A stretch of 17,159 nt of DNA from NCBI GenBank assembly GCA_023440105.1, contig JAEXSY010000282.1, positions 1 through 17,159 on the forward strand. The letters run 5' to 3'. A model generated the notes under the pieces. It made no database searches. It was not told where the DNA came from and saw only the letters and a list, made by a program, of their open reading frames with translations. Numbering within the stretch: position 1 is the first letter of the stretch; each line of letters begins with the position of its first letter. Both the position numbers and the translations under genes were made by a program. Positions 1 to 7,613 of this stretch are shown in pieces. The stretch comes from Bacillota bacterium (GTDB lineage: Bacteria; Bacillota; Clostridia; Clostridiales; Clostridiaceae).

Positions 1-77
1 GCAAAAGCGGCAAATACCATAACAGCCACGATCATAACACATAAAAATAACAATGTAAGAAAATTGGATTTTTTCAT
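1..77 (-). CDS. Start of a secreted or membrane-anchored protein (partial)
   Basis: Only the first 25 codons are inside the window. They read MKKSNFLTLLFLCVMIVAV and continue hydrophobic, which is a typical signal peptide or single N-terminal membrane anchor. An AGGTG ribosome binding site lies just before the ATG, and the gene begins 12 bases after the MBOAT stop codon, so the two are almost certainly co-transcribed. In Firmicutes the gene next to an AlgI-type MBOAT is often a DHHW- or SGNH/AlgJ-type protein that helps in O-acetylation of a surface polymer. That identity is inferred from position only, because no catalytic motif is visible here. The IS insertion upstream may reduce expression of this gene by polarity. 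Confidence 0.7.
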   Translation of the reverse strand, partial: MKKSNFLTLLFLCVMIVAVMVFAAF

Positions 78-89
78 GGATAACACCTC

Positions 90-1394
90 TTAAAATCTAA
101 AGTATAAAAACGGATCGTCAAAGCCACGGTACATACAGTACAGGCTTGCGATAAATATAGCCAAGAGCAGCAAACAAATGATTGTTCGGTTTTTGATCCG
201 CTTCAGCAATTGGTACGGCAGTTTTGTTGAAAGCAATAGCCCGGCTATAAAGAATGGATAATATTGTCCTAAATATTTCAGGTAGTCATATCGGAACACC
301 GACCACATTCCTTCCCCGAAAAACGGAAAAAGGCGGGTAAACAATACGCCAAGCTGAGAAATATCGGTAACGGCAAAAACAGCCCAGGTAAGCGGAATCA
401 GCAGTGCCATATATATATGACCCAAGGCAGGTTTGCTTTTCAGGAACTTACCGATAAATACCTTTTCTATGAGTATGATTACAAAGAGAATCAGTCCCCA
501 CAATATAAAGTTATATCCTGCTCCGTGCCAGATACCTGTTAACAGCCAAACGATCAGCAAATTCAGGAATGTTTTCTCCATCCCGTTTCGGCTGCCACCC
601 AAAGGAATATATATGTATTCTCTGAACCAGGATCCAAGGGTGATGTGCCATCTTCGCCAAAACTCTGTCATAGTAATGCTTGTATATGGATGGTTAAAGT
701 TTTTAGGTAACTTGAAGCCCAGCATTTTTCCTAGACCTATTGCCATTAAGGAATACCCGAAGAAATCAAAATAGATCTGAAAGGAATAAGCAATGATCGC
801 CATCCACGCAAGGGGTGTGGATATACTTTCAAAGCCTATCGCCAAGGTCTGTGTCCAAAGCTTTCCGATGGGATTAGCAAGCAGAACCTTTAATCCTAAC
901 CCGAACACAAATATTCCGATTCCATTTAACACCTTTTTAACGGTTATTTTTCTATGATCAAGTTCACGTTCGACCTGTCCGTATATAACAATGGGACCGG
1001 CGATCAGTTGCTCGAACATAGAAATATACACAGCATACTTTAGCAGACTTTTTTCTGCTTTCACGGTTCCTTTGTAGACATCCGCAATATAGGAAATTCC
1101 CTGAAAGGTATAGAAGGATATCCCGATCGGCAAAATGATTTCTGTGGTTATATAAAAGCCTGTGAAAACTTTACTGAGTTCTCCAAAAATGAAGTTTGCA
1201 TACTTGAATACGCAAAGGCAGCCCAAATGAAATACGATACCCGCTGCCAGTAAAACTTTTTTGCCTTTTTTACACTTTTCAATTCCCACACCTACCGCAA
1301 AATCCACGATTATACTTACGATAAACAGTATAAAATGATAGGGAGCGTTTATCGTTCCGACAAAATAAAAGGCAAGACTGCCAAAAAGTAAAAT
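90..1394 (-). pseudogene. MBOAT (AlgI-type) O-acyltransferase, C-terminal part, split by an IS
   Basis: Membrane-bound O-acyltransferases of the AlgI/DltB type pass acyl (usually acetyl) groups across the membrane to an extracellular polymer. This fragment holds residues 31-464 of the reconstructed 464-residue protein: many hydrophobic segments, the motif FWRRWHITLGSW with a conserved His (about residue 280), and GIWHGAGYNFILWG with the invariant catalytic His (about residue 320). The gene is broken after codon 31 by the IS at 1395-2764. The remaining frame is fully open, so this is a recent lesion rather than old decay. A fusion ORF of 449 codons starts inside the IS (ATG at 1439) and could make an N-terminally altered protein lacking the first membrane segment. 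Base composition is visibly more GC-rich than the island to the right. Confidence 0.9.
1392..1394. repeat. Target-site duplication AAT, left copy
   Basis: The AAT directly left of the IS end TGATGCTAG is repeated as AAT directly right of the other end (2765-2767). A 3-bp duplication is normal for IS3-family insertion. Removing the IS and one AAT rejoins the MBOAT reading frame exactly. Confidence 0.8.
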
Positions 1395-1483
1395 TGATGC
1401 TAGAATATAAATAGAACAAGTTAAACATGGAAGTTCCAAATAAATGATACAATAAGTATAGAAGTAAAGATGGAGGAACTATC

Positions 1484-1771
1484 ATGGGAACACAATATAG
1501 TAAAGAATTTAAAGAGAATGCCGTAAGCTATTATAGCAGTCATAAGGATTTAGGATTAACAGGATGTGCAGAAAATCTGGGGGTAAGCAAGAGTGCTTTA
1601 AGCAACTGGATAAAAGCTTCCCTTAAAAATGGAGGAGAGGTTCCCACACGTGGCTCGGGAAACTATTCAAGTGATGAAGCTAAAGAGATAGCAAGGCTTA
1701 AGAAGGAGCTGCGCGATACGCAGGATGCATTAGATGTGTTAAAAAAAGCTATCAGCATTCTGGGAAAATAA
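1484..1771 (+). CDS. IS3-family transposase OrfA (helix-turn-helix)
   Basis: This 95-residue protein has the usual OrfA layout: an N-terminal helix-turn-helix of the transposase_8/HTH_29 kind (YSKEFKENAVSYY to GVSKSALSNWIKA) and a C-terminal heptad-leucine helix (IARLKKELRDTQDALDVLKKAI) for oligomerisation. OrfA binds the IS ends and is the front half of the OrfAB transposase. The GGAGG ribosome binding site is 8 bases before the ATG. Near its end the codons TTA AAA AAA GCT form a slippery run at which a -1 shift enters the orfB frame, giving a fused protein of about 398 residues. Confidence 0.93.
   Translation: MGTQYSKEFKENAVSYYSSHKDLGLTGCAENLGVSKSALSNWIKASLKNGGEVPTRGSGNYSSDEAKEIARLKKELRDTQDALDVLKKAISILGK
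1741..1747 (+). promoter_or_regulatory. Slippery heptamer for -1 programmed frameshift (orfA to orfB)
   Basis: Seven consecutive A bases are read in the orfA frame as (TT)A AAA AAA followed by GCT. The orfB frame lies at -1 relative to orfA and is open from this point to the orfB stop at 2679. This matches the known A-tract slippage mechanism that makes OrfAB in IS3 elements. Confidence 0.75.
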
Positions 1772-1845
1772 CAGAAATTATTTATAATGAAGTAGATGTA
1801 AAAGCTAAGGAACTCAGGGGGGAACGCCGGGTTTCTGTTAGCGGA

Positions 1846-2679
1846 ATGCTGAAAAAGCTAGGTGTTTCAAGGTCTGGGTTTAATTCATGGAAAAATCGAA
1901 CTCCATCGGAGAGTGCGAAGCGAAAGGAAAAAATAAAAGAAAAAATACTGGATATTTATAATAAGTCACATCAAAACTATGGGGCGCCCAAAATCACTAA
2001 TGAGCTAAATAAGAGTGGAGATAATATTTCTGAAAGGACCGTTGGTAAATATATGAACGAATTGAATATTAAGGCTCAATATGTTAAGCCATATACAGTT
2101 ACTACAATAAATCCTGATTTTAGTAATGAATTAGAGAACATTCTTGATGAACAGTTTAATCCAGAAGAGCCGAATGCAGTATGGTGCTCAGATATCACGT
2201 ATATATGGACTCTGAAGGGATTTGTATACCTTATATGCATAATGGACCTATATGCACGAAAAATAATAGCCTGGACTCTGAGTAGAACGCTAGAGACCTC
2301 CTCTGTGATAGAAACCATTGATAAAGCTAAGGCTATTAGAAAAATAGATAAACCGTTGGTATTTCATTCAGATCGTGGCATACAGTTTGTTTCAAAAGCA
2401 TTTATTGAAGCAACTGGAGATATGCAGAGAAGCTATTCTAAAAAGGCATATCCATGGGATAATGCATGCATAGAATCCTTCCACGCCCTTATTAAGAGAG
2501 AATGGTTAAACAGATTCAAAATAAGAGATTATGACCACGCATACATGCTGGTATTTGAATACATAGAAGCTTTCTATAATACAGTAAGAATTCACAGTCA
2601 CTGTGGATATATGTCTCCTGATCAGTATGAGAAGGAATATATGAAAAAGCTTGAAGACAGGCTTTCAAAGGTTAGCTAA
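1846..2679 (+). CDS. IS3-family transposase OrfB (DDE integrase core)
   Basis: The 277 residues from this ATG are the catalytic half of an IS150-type transposase: an HTH_21-like segment (RKEKIKEKILDIYNKS, YGAPKI), then the rve integrase core. The acidic triad is visible in VWCSDITYIW (first D), FHSDRGIQF (second D) and WDNACIESFHALIKRE (E). The frame is open upstream to the A7 run at 1741-1747 in -1 register to orfA, so the natural product is probably the OrfAB frameshift fusion. The internal ATG at 1846 has no good ribosome binding site. No truncation or frameshift is seen. Confidence 0.93.
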   Translation: MLKKLGVSRSGFNSWKNRTPSESAKRKEKIKEKILDIYNKSHQNYGAPKITNELNKSGDNISERTVGKYMNELNIKAQYVKPYTVTTINPDFSNELENILDEQFNPEEPNAVWCSDITYIWTLKGFVYLICIMDLYARKIIAWTLSRTLETSSVIETIDKAKAIRKIDKPLVFHSDRGIQFVSKAFIEATGDMQRSYSKKAYPWDNACIESFHALIKREWLNRFKIRDYDHAYMLVFEYIEAFYNTVRIHSHCGYMSPDQYEKEYMKKLEDRLSKVS

Positions 2680-2764
2680 AAGTATAATGGATATTTTTGT
2701 AAGACAGTGTTTTTCGACGGAAAATTTCCAAGTTTAATTTGTACTTTTTATTGACATAGTACCA

Positions 2765-2767
2765 AAT
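2765..2767. repeat. Target-site duplication AAT, right copy
   Basis: This is the second copy of the AAT that flanks the IS; the left copy is at 1392-1394. Confidence 0.8.
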
Positions 2768-2857
2768 ACAGTTTTTGCACTTATAAGGAACCAGGTAGTA
2801 GCATCCAAAAAACACCGGCATAAATATTAAAATAAACTGTAAACTACTGAAAACCAT
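2765..2857 (-). pseudogene. MBOAT O-acyltransferase, N-terminal 31 codons (front part of the split gene)
   Basis: From the ATG at 2857 the frame reads MVFSSLQFILIFMPVFFGCY and continues to KCKNCI, the standard first membrane helix of AlgI-type MBOAT proteins. A GGAG ribosome binding site lies 9 bases upstream, which fixes this start over the in-frame upstream ATG. After codon 31 the frame runs into the IS end and is extended by foreign codons. Joined to the fragment at 90-1394 it gives the expected family length of 464 residues with the junction NCI-LLFGSLAFY. Confidence 0.88.
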
Positions 2858-3011
2858 ATCTGTATTCTCCGTTTTGATTCTTTTGATATATAGACGAAGC
2901 AAAAAGACAAAAGGTGACAGATTTTTTTAATGGAAATTAAATTAATAATCCGTCATTCCTACTTTTAAAAATTTATTTCAACAAAAAATCATACCTAAAT
3001 ACAACACCTTT

Positions 3012-3045
3012 AAGCACTTGATGAAAAATCGAGTGCTTCTTTTTT
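3012..3045 (+). terminator. Intrinsic terminator hairpin
   Basis: An 11-bp stem (AAGCACTTGAT with ATCGAGTGCTT, one G-T pair) with a GAAAA loop is followed by C and six T. It points rightwards, although no rightward gene ends here apart from the IS. It may insulate the RNA gene that begins just after it. The 150 bases between it and the MBOAT start hold no other gene that I can support. Confidence 0.7.
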
Positions 3046-3049
3046 GTAA

Positions 3050-3212
3050 AAAATGTTGCTTAGAGGGGGTGCAAAACGGTTATCTCAGTTCAAACGAGTG
3101 AGAGGTGTTCTTCTGAACGCTGGTGTTTTAGGGTAATCCCTAACGAGTACCGTTATTAACACCGCAGGAGTAAAAACGGTCTGCTCACTGAGAATAAGCA
3201 TTTTTCGCAATT
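3050..3212 (+). ncRNA. Structured non-coding RNA candidate (raiA-like?)
   Basis: This stretch is visibly GC-richer than its surroundings, has no ORF, and shows nested pairings. TTGCTTA (3056-3062) pairs with TAAGCA (3195-3200). CTCAGT (3084-3089) pairs with ACTGAG (3187-3192). GTTCA pairs with TGAAC, GGTGTT with AACACC, and TTAGGG with CCCTAA around a TAAT loop. ACGGT occurs twice and ACCGT once, which would allow a pseudoknot. The closing stem is followed by a T tract, so the RNA probably runs on the + strand and ends there. Size, density of pairing and purine-rich joints recall the clostridial raiA class (formerly ARRPOF), but I matched it from memory and cannot confirm the family. Confidence 0.55.
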
Positions 3213-3283
3213 TTTTATTGCATTTTTAGATTTTCAAAATTTTTTTGTTAAAACTCGAAAAAAGTTCCCTGACCCTTACCCAA

Positions 3284-3317
3284 TTTAGTATACACACGGA
3301 ACTCGTGTTATACTAAA
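3284..3317. repeat. Hairpin-forming inverted repeat before an IS remnant
   Basis: TTTAGTATACACACG and CGTGTTATACTAAA are complementary apart from one bulged base, with a five-base loop between them. It lies about 20 bases before the orfA-like remnant at 3338. It could be what is left of an IS end, or a hairpin that shields the transposase gene from outside transcription. Confidence 0.45.
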
Positions 3318-3337
3318 AAGAGAAGGGAATGCTTGAT

Positions 3338-3406
3338 ATGAAACAATATAGTGCAGAGTTTAAGTTGGAGACATTTAAGAGATACCTTATTGCATTGCGA
3401 GTGTAG
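3338..3406 (+). pseudogene. Remnant of an IS3-type orfA (first ~15 codons)
   Basis: An AGAAGGGA ribosome binding site precedes ATG and the codons MKQYSAEFKLETFKRY, which match the start of IS3-family OrfA proteins (compare MGTQYSKEFKENAVSYY in the intact IS to the left). The similarity stops after about 15 codons, where the frame enters unrelated DNA and ends at TAG (3404-3406). It is a truncated leftover of a second, different IS. Confidence 0.55.
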
Positions 3407-3601
3407 TCTGCTGTTACCACAGCAGGGGCATATAGTAATGTCTCTACCGGTTAACTTATAAAGCAATTCTGCTGCAGACAGCTTTTGTTTTACTAAGGGT
3501 TTTAGTTTGCCTCCAGTTAGCTTTTGGCGTATTCTAACATTATTTACATATTTTATAATAATTCGGCGTAACCCTTGAGTTACGCTATTTTTTATAACAA
3601 T
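3377..3601 (-). pseudogene. Remnant of a transposase C-terminus with a zinc-finger motif (IS91-like?)
   Basis: The leftward frame is open for about 75 codons without a start and ends around residues reading SAAELLYKLTGRDITICPCCG. The pattern 'LTG-D-x-x-x-CPxCG' close to the C-terminus recalls IS91/IS801-type transposases, but this is recognition by pattern only. The N-terminal catalytic part is missing. It abuts the orfA remnant at 3338-3406, so two dead elements meet here. Confidence 0.4.
3566..3592 (+). terminator. Terminator-like hairpin
   Basis: GCGTAAC (3566-3572) pairs perfectly with GTTACGC (3579-3585), followed by TA and six T. It lies inside the open frame of the transposase remnant on the other strand, so its role is uncertain. 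Confidence 0.4.
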
Positions 3602-3644
3602 TTATCAAAACCTCTATACTTTCGCCATTTTTTATAACAATTTA
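3583..3644. repeat. Pair of 22-bp direct repeats, 40 bp apart
   Basis: CGCTATTTTTTATAACAATT at 3583 and CGCCATTTTTTATAACAATT at 3623 differ by one base and continue with TA in both. The first copy includes the T tract of the hairpin at 3566. This is probably a local duplication inside decayed mobile DNA. The following stretch to 3888 contains an unsupported 67-codon ORF and nothing else recognisable except the dyad at 3685-3713. Confidence 0.5.
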
Positions 3645-3677
3645 ACGTTACTACCTTATAGCGTATACCCCCCACAC

Positions 3678-3713
3678 CTTAAAAATGTTCCCCAAGACGA
3701 CCTCAGGGAACAT
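3678..3713. other. Candidate recombination (att) site, left end of island
   Basis: ATGTTCCC (3685-3692) and GGGAACAT (3706-3713) form a perfect 8-bp inverted repeat around a 13-base centre. The left half with its flank (from 3678 to 3698) recurs on the opposite strand at 14720-14740 with two mismatches in 21 bases, about 90 bp outside the recombinase genes. Large serine recombinases use short dyad sites of this kind, and attL and attR resemble each other when one is inverted. No crossover point can be fixed from this sequence alone; an operator is the alternative. Confidence 0.35.
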
Positions 3714-3906
3714 AAAAACACATCTTATTAAATTCTTAAAAACCCTTAAACCCTTTGATTTCAAGCCTTTAGAGGCTAAGCAAAGCTACTGTCTCCACGT
3801 GCCCTGGGACAAAAAAATGATACTACATAACGAAAGTATTAGAGGGGGGTATGGTTATATAGGGTATGAAAGCACCCCGGGGGAGTAGGCGAATTTCCTT
3901 ATTTTA

Positions 3907-3918
3907 GGTAATATTACC
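3907..3918. repeat. Perfect 12-bp palindrome
   Basis: GGTAATATTACC is fully self-complementary. It lies 17 bases from the CRISPR-repeat-like sequence, on the side where a spacer would be. It could be an operator or part of a transcript end. Confidence 0.4.
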
Positions 3919-3935
3919 CCCAGGGTACAGTACTT

Positions 3936-3963
3936 GTTTCAATCCTCCATAGTAATATTAAAC
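3936..3963 (-). repeat. Solitary CRISPR-repeat-like 28-mer
   Basis: On the - strand the 28 bases begin GTTTAATATTAC and end GGATTGAAAC. The final ATTGAAAC is the 8-base handle typical of type I-B and type III repeats, the length is right, and the ends are partly complementary (GTTT/AAAC). The sequence before it on that strand is very AT-rich, as a leader would be. There is only one copy in the window, no second repeat at spacer distance and no cas gene, so this is not an array. It may be a remnant, a solitary repeat unit carried by mobile DNA, or chance. The region 3964-4128 shows nothing else recognisable. Confidence 0.4.
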
Positions 3964-4128
3964 ATTAATATATAATTCATCACTAATTCTATTTCCATAT
4001 ACACATTAGTTTCAAAGATATTATAACTGATATCTCAACTAATACGTAAAATAGTTATGTAATAATTTCGATTTGCTGAGAAGTAAATCCCCATAAGACA
4101 ATCTACAAAACTCACTATACTAATTTCT

Positions 4129-6180
4129 TTATTTTGTTTTCTGTACCCTACTTATTGCTCTATCATTATAAAGGTGAATTAATTTGTAATACTCCTTGTC
4201 GAGCTTATCAATAGCATTTTTTGTTTCTTCATCCTTAATAGTAATACCGATAATAACTTGAAAATCATTATCTTCTTTTGATAAATGATTAATAAGCTTG
4301 TATAAATCATTTATATTTGTACTTTGTTGATCCGGTTCATCAAATATCAATATTCCTGGATGATTAACAGTAAAATAAAATGAAGTCTGCATTAATGCAA
4401 CGGTAAACGCCCAAATAGCTCTTATACTATCACTCGCTGATGAATCAAACTTCATATCAAATCCATTACTAATTGGTAATAGTTTGTCCTCAGATATATC
4501 AATTTGCGAGAGATTAACAATGCTACTAAAACCATACAACTTTAAATTATTTATAAAATTTTCTCTCAATTTAGACACTTTCAATTTATCCATTGCAGAA
4601 AACTTTTCCGTAGGCAGCTCTGTTTTAATTTGCAACAATTCAGTCCATTCCTCTGAAAGAGACTTAAACACCTTACAAAACCCAATAATTTCTTCAAGAA
4701 TTAATTGTAAATCTTCTATTTCATTTTCTAACAATATTTTATCTCTTAAAATCGCTTCAGAAACATTATCTTCATCTGCATATATATCATTTTTTATTGA
4801 TCTCAATATTCTTCTAGCTTTGAGTAATCCTGCATCTAGACTCATAATATTCTCTTTTATTATGGTTATATTATAATTATGTGTTTTTATCGCAAATTCG
4901 ATCATTGACTTTTGAGATTCAAGATGTCTAATGTTCTCGTCCACACTCATAACTTTTAAGTTAATATCCTGTGAAAGCAACATATCCTGTATAGGCTGAT
5001 TACATGTAGGGCACACATTATTATTTATATTCCAATCTTGTGTAGAACCTAATTTTTTAATCTTCTTTACATCTTTATTATTAATCAAATCTAATTTAAT
5101 AGTTTCTAAGTTTTCTTCTAAAGAATTAATACTGGCTTTCTCAAATGATAGTTTTTTTCTTTCAACTTCTAAAAGTTTTTCTATTTTATATAACTCATCC
5201 TGCTTCTTTACTAATGATTCCTCAATTTCATCAATATTTGCTCTCACATCTACAGGCTTCCTACTAAGTGTTTCTAAATTCTTTTCTAACTCTGAAATAT
5301 AAACAGATAGTTCTAATTCCTCATTACTTTCATTTACTTTCATAATATGTATTTGCTCTAAATAAGTATCTCCTAATATCTCAGGTCTATCACTTATGCC
5401 TTTAATAATACAACTATATCTTGTTAATGTTTTAGATATAAACCTTAAATTTTCTCTCCATTTTTGTTTTATGGTTTCTTCTTTAATCTTACATTGTTGT
5501 TTTAATTGTTCTATCTTCAAAGTTTCAAGTCCTATTAAAAATTCAACAACTCTCTTCTGAGGCTCTCTTAATCTTAAATATGTTGGTAAAGTGGAGAATA
5601 AATCTGACCATCCTCTTTTTTGTTCAATAAACATAGCTGAAAAAAGAACCTGTAGATACAATTTTTTATCCATATCATCATAGGATGGTACTTCTGGAAG
5701 CTTGATACCGATAAAATCCTCTAAAAACCTATGAAATCCTTTTTTATTAACAGCAGCTCCAGGAGAATGCACATACATATCCTCACTAGCGCAATTTCCA
5801 GCAAATACATCGTCAATTTTCCCATTGAAAACTCTTATTAGGCTTGTACTTAAAGCTTCTTTTTTTGCCGCTCTATATATAGTTCTTACAATCTTAGCCT
5901 TGTTTTGGATCTCTAAATAAAATTCAGTTTCCAAAACATTTATTTCTCTATTGTCATATTCTAGCTTATCTCTAAAGACAGGCTTGAGAGCCTTTTCATT
6001 TTTCCCTCCAATTAGTTCTTCTAATCCTAAACAGTAATAGATGGCTTCAATACAAGAACTCTTACCTCTTGTATTAATAGAACTAGCTATAAAATTTATC
6101 TTTTTCTCAAAAGTATTATCAAAACCAAATTCACCTATAGCTGTCTTTACAATAATTTTTAGTCTATTAACTCTAAACAT
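4129..6180 (-). CDS. SMC/RecN-like ABC ATPase of an ABC-three-component (ABC-3C) system
   Basis: This 683-residue protein has the split architecture of SMC-type ABC ATPases. A P-loop lies near the N-terminus (SINTRGKSS, residues 34-42; the first Gly is replaced by Ser, while GKS is kept). Long coiled-coil arms span about 220-380 and 410-520, with a zinc-hook CPTC at 390-393 between them. A signature-like SSASDSIR is at 580-587 and Walker B LIFDEP at 611-616. Such ATPases sense or scan nucleic acid in conflict systems. GGAGG lies 7 bases before ATG, and the start overlaps the previous gene by 8 bases, implying coupled translation. Context with a winged-helix gene and a nuclease-like gene supports ABC-3C over RecN or Rad50. 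It is the last gene of its operon; no clear terminator is visible after it. Confidence 0.8.
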   Translation of the reverse strand: MFRVNRLKIIVKTAIGEFGFDNTFEKKINFIASSINTRGKSSCIEAIYYCLGLEELIGGKNEKALKPVFRDKLEYDNREINVLETEFYLEIQNKAKIVRTIYRAAKKEALSTSLIRVFNGKIDDVFAGNCASEDMYVHSPGAAVNKKGFHRFLEDFIGIKLPEVPSYDDMDKKLYLQVLFSAMFIEQKRGWSDLFSTLPTYLRLREPQKRVVEFLIGLETLKIEQLKQQCKIKEETIKQKWRENLRFISKTLTRYSCIIKGISDRPEILGDTYLEQIHIMKVNESNEELELSVYISELEKNLETLSRKPVDVRANIDEIEESLVKKQDELYKIEKLLEVERKKLSFEKASINSLEENLETIKLDLINNKDVKKIKKLGSTQDWNINNNVCPTCNQPIQDMLLSQDINLKVMSVDENIRHLESQKSMIEFAIKTHNYNITIIKENIMSLDAGLLKARRILRSIKNDIYADEDNVSEAILRDKILLENEIEDLQLILEEIIGFCKVFKSLSEEWTELLQIKTELPTEKFSAMDKLKVSKLRENFINNLKLYGFSSIVNLSQIDISEDKLLPISNGFDMKFDSSASDSIRAIWAFTVALMQTSFYFTVNHPGILIFDEPDQQSTNINDLYKLINHLSKEDNDFQVIIGITIKDEETKNAIDKLDKEYYKLIHLYNDRAISRVQKTK

Positions 6181-6655
6181 TATTTATCCTCCAGTCAGAC
6201 ATCAATCCATTTATTCTTTCCTCTGTTAAATTTGTTGATATAATATTCATCAATTCTTTTTCTCTTACCATTAGAGTCTTATTTTTATCCATCTCGTCCA
6301 CAAATTCTTTTCCCTTCACAGAAAGCTTAAATAACCCGTTACTTTGTCTGTACAGAAGATTTTCTGCTAAAGCTAAAGTTACAGCTCTATTTACAGTGGG
6401 GTCAAATCTAATAATTATAATGTTCATTCTCCCATCTATAAATGAAATTAATCTTTCATAGTCTTTTTCACTTGTAAGGGCAGTAGATATCATATGTAAC
6501 TTTTCTAATGAACATCCTTTTCTACGACTACAGCAGTAGTATACTATTAATAATAACTGAGTTATCTTATACATTATTCTATAGTTATAAGGCACAGCAA
6601 TCGGTTTTCTTTCTACCCTAATTGACTTAACATATTCTAATAAAAATTCATCCAT
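6173..6655 (-). CDS. ABC-3C middle component (winged-helix protein)
   Basis: The protein has 160 residues, mostly helical, with a winged-helix-like C-terminal half: a helix around VTLALAENLLYRQ, then the wing-like SNGLFKLSVKGKEFVDEM. Small proteins of this shape sit between the effector and the ATPase in ABC-3C operons and are thought to bridge them. The ATG has an AGGTGAAC ribosome binding site, is 16 bases after the preceding gene, and its stop overlaps the ATPase start. A DNA-binding regulator is the alternative, but the fixed place in the operon favours a structural component. Family membership is inferred from architecture and order. Confidence 0.65.
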   Translation of the reverse strand: MDEFLLEYVKSIRVERKPIAVPYNYRIMYKITQLLLIVYYCCSRRKGCSLEKLHMISTALTSEKDYERLISFIDGRMNIIIIRFDPTVNRAVTLALAENLLYRQSNGLFKLSVKGKEFVDEMDKNKTLMVREKELMNIISTNLTEERINGLMSDWRINNV

Positions 6656-6671
6656 ATGTTCACCTACTATC

Positions 6672-7613
6672 CTATATAAAGTCCATTGGACAATCTGCTA
6701 ACCATGAACCAAGTAAATCCCATTTCAACTCTTGTACAGATTCAATATTAAACATATCTCCAAATATCGTGTTTAATTCATTTTCTATTTCATTCAGTAT
6801 TTCTTGGAAAAGCTCTTTATTTACTGAAGCCCCTGCATTTAAAGAACACTTCATTTCAATCTTTGTTCTATACATATTATCAATTTTTAATATTTTCTCG
6901 TATACTTCTGGATTAGAGGCTTGTATTCCTGCTAAAACTTCTATACCATTAATATAGAAACTTCCCCAGGTGTTAATCATCTTATTATACTTCTCTTCTA
7001 TAATTAAATTGCCATCATATTGCATAACTGCTTTAAGCTTACGTTTTATGTTCTCAGCTTTCTCAGATGGGCACTTTGTCCAATCCACCTCACCTGTATG
7101 CTTTAGAGCAATATCAAACTTAAGGTCTTTATATAGAAAGACAAGTTTGTTTATTTCACTAGCAAAATCCTCTGCTGTTTTTATTACGATATCAAAATCA
7201 TCATCTATATAATTAAGATTTCCTTGAGCTTTCTTATCAATAATCTCTTTACGCTTTTTTTCACAATGTACTAATAATCTGCTATCCCTATATTCTGGAG
7301 TAACAAAATGCCACTCCTTTATTTTCTTGACTCCTAAATCCTTAAGCCTATCTCCATTTTTAATAAGCTTTTTTAAATCTTTGGTAACCTTATCTCTTTG
7401 ATTTTCCCATAAATCATCATCAGAATATTGCTTTTCTGGACAATAGCACTGATAAACTATTCCATGATTTGTATATCCCTCTATTCCTGCATCACCGCCA
7501 AAGTTTGGCGGAACCTTTTGATAGTTCTGCTCTTGATATCTCAACCTATAACATTTATCCATTATCAATTCCCATTCATCGCCATCATAAGGATTCTTTA
7601 TAATCTCTAGCAT
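6672..7613 (-). CDS. ABC-3C effector with nuclease-like N-terminal domain
   Basis: This 313-residue protein has two parts. Residues 1-60 contain GDEWE (11-15), GGDAGIEG (39-46) and VYQCY (53-57), spaced like the E / D / (Q/E)xK core of Mrr-type restriction-endonuclease folds. The expected Lys is replaced by Tyr57, so activity is uncertain. The C-terminal half is helical and ends WLADCPMDF, probably the ABC-3C C-terminal docking domain. It shares a 7-base overlap with the small gene upstream and has GGAG 7 bases before ATG. The likely role is the toxic or DNA-cutting arm released by the ATPase on infection; that is inference from family knowledge. Confidence 0.65.
   Translation of the reverse strand: MLEIIKNPYDGDEWELIMDKCYRLRYQEQNYQKVPPNFGGDAGIEGYTNHGIVYQCYCPEKQYSDDDLWENQRDKVTKDLKKLIKNGDRLKDLGVKKIKEWHFVTPEYRDSRLLVHCEKKRKEIIDKKAQGNLNYIDDDFDIVIKTAEDFASEINKLVFLYKDLKFDIALKHTGEVDWTKCPSEKAENIKRKLKAVMQYDGNLIIEEKYNKMINTWGSFYINGIEVLAGIQASNPEVYEKILKIDNMYRTKIEMKCSLNAGASVNKELFQEILNEIENELNTIFGDMFNIESVQELKWDLLGSWLADCPMDFI

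Larger units (their letters stand above)
1395..2764 (+). mobile_element. Complete IS3-family insertion sequence (IS150-like), 1370 bp
   Basis: The element starts TGATGCTAG and ends with the complement of TGGTACTAT. The terminal inverted repeats are imperfect over about 40 bp, with the best shared stretch TTAAAC(A/T)TGGAA near both ends. It is flanked by AAT direct repeats. Inside are the two overlapping-frame genes usual for IS3: orfA (1484-1771) and orfB (1846-2679), with an A7 slippery run at 1741-1747 for -1 frameshifting. The DDE residues are all present, so the copy looks active. It is inserted in the MBOAT gene in the opposite orientation. Confidence 0.9.

Noticed and set aside
1279..1485. 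68-codon ORF on the - strand
   Set aside because: It crosses the IS boundary in a different frame from the MBOAT gene and is a by-product of the insertion.
3685..3888. 67-codon ORF on the + strand
   Set aside because: No ribosome binding site, no recognisable motif, unusual composition, and it overlaps the dyad site; more likely chance in decayed mobile DNA.
3907..3963. Short TTG-start ORF (12 codons) with a GGAGGA site on the - strand
   Set aside because: Too short to support; the GGAGGATTG is part of the CRISPR-repeat-like 28-mer.
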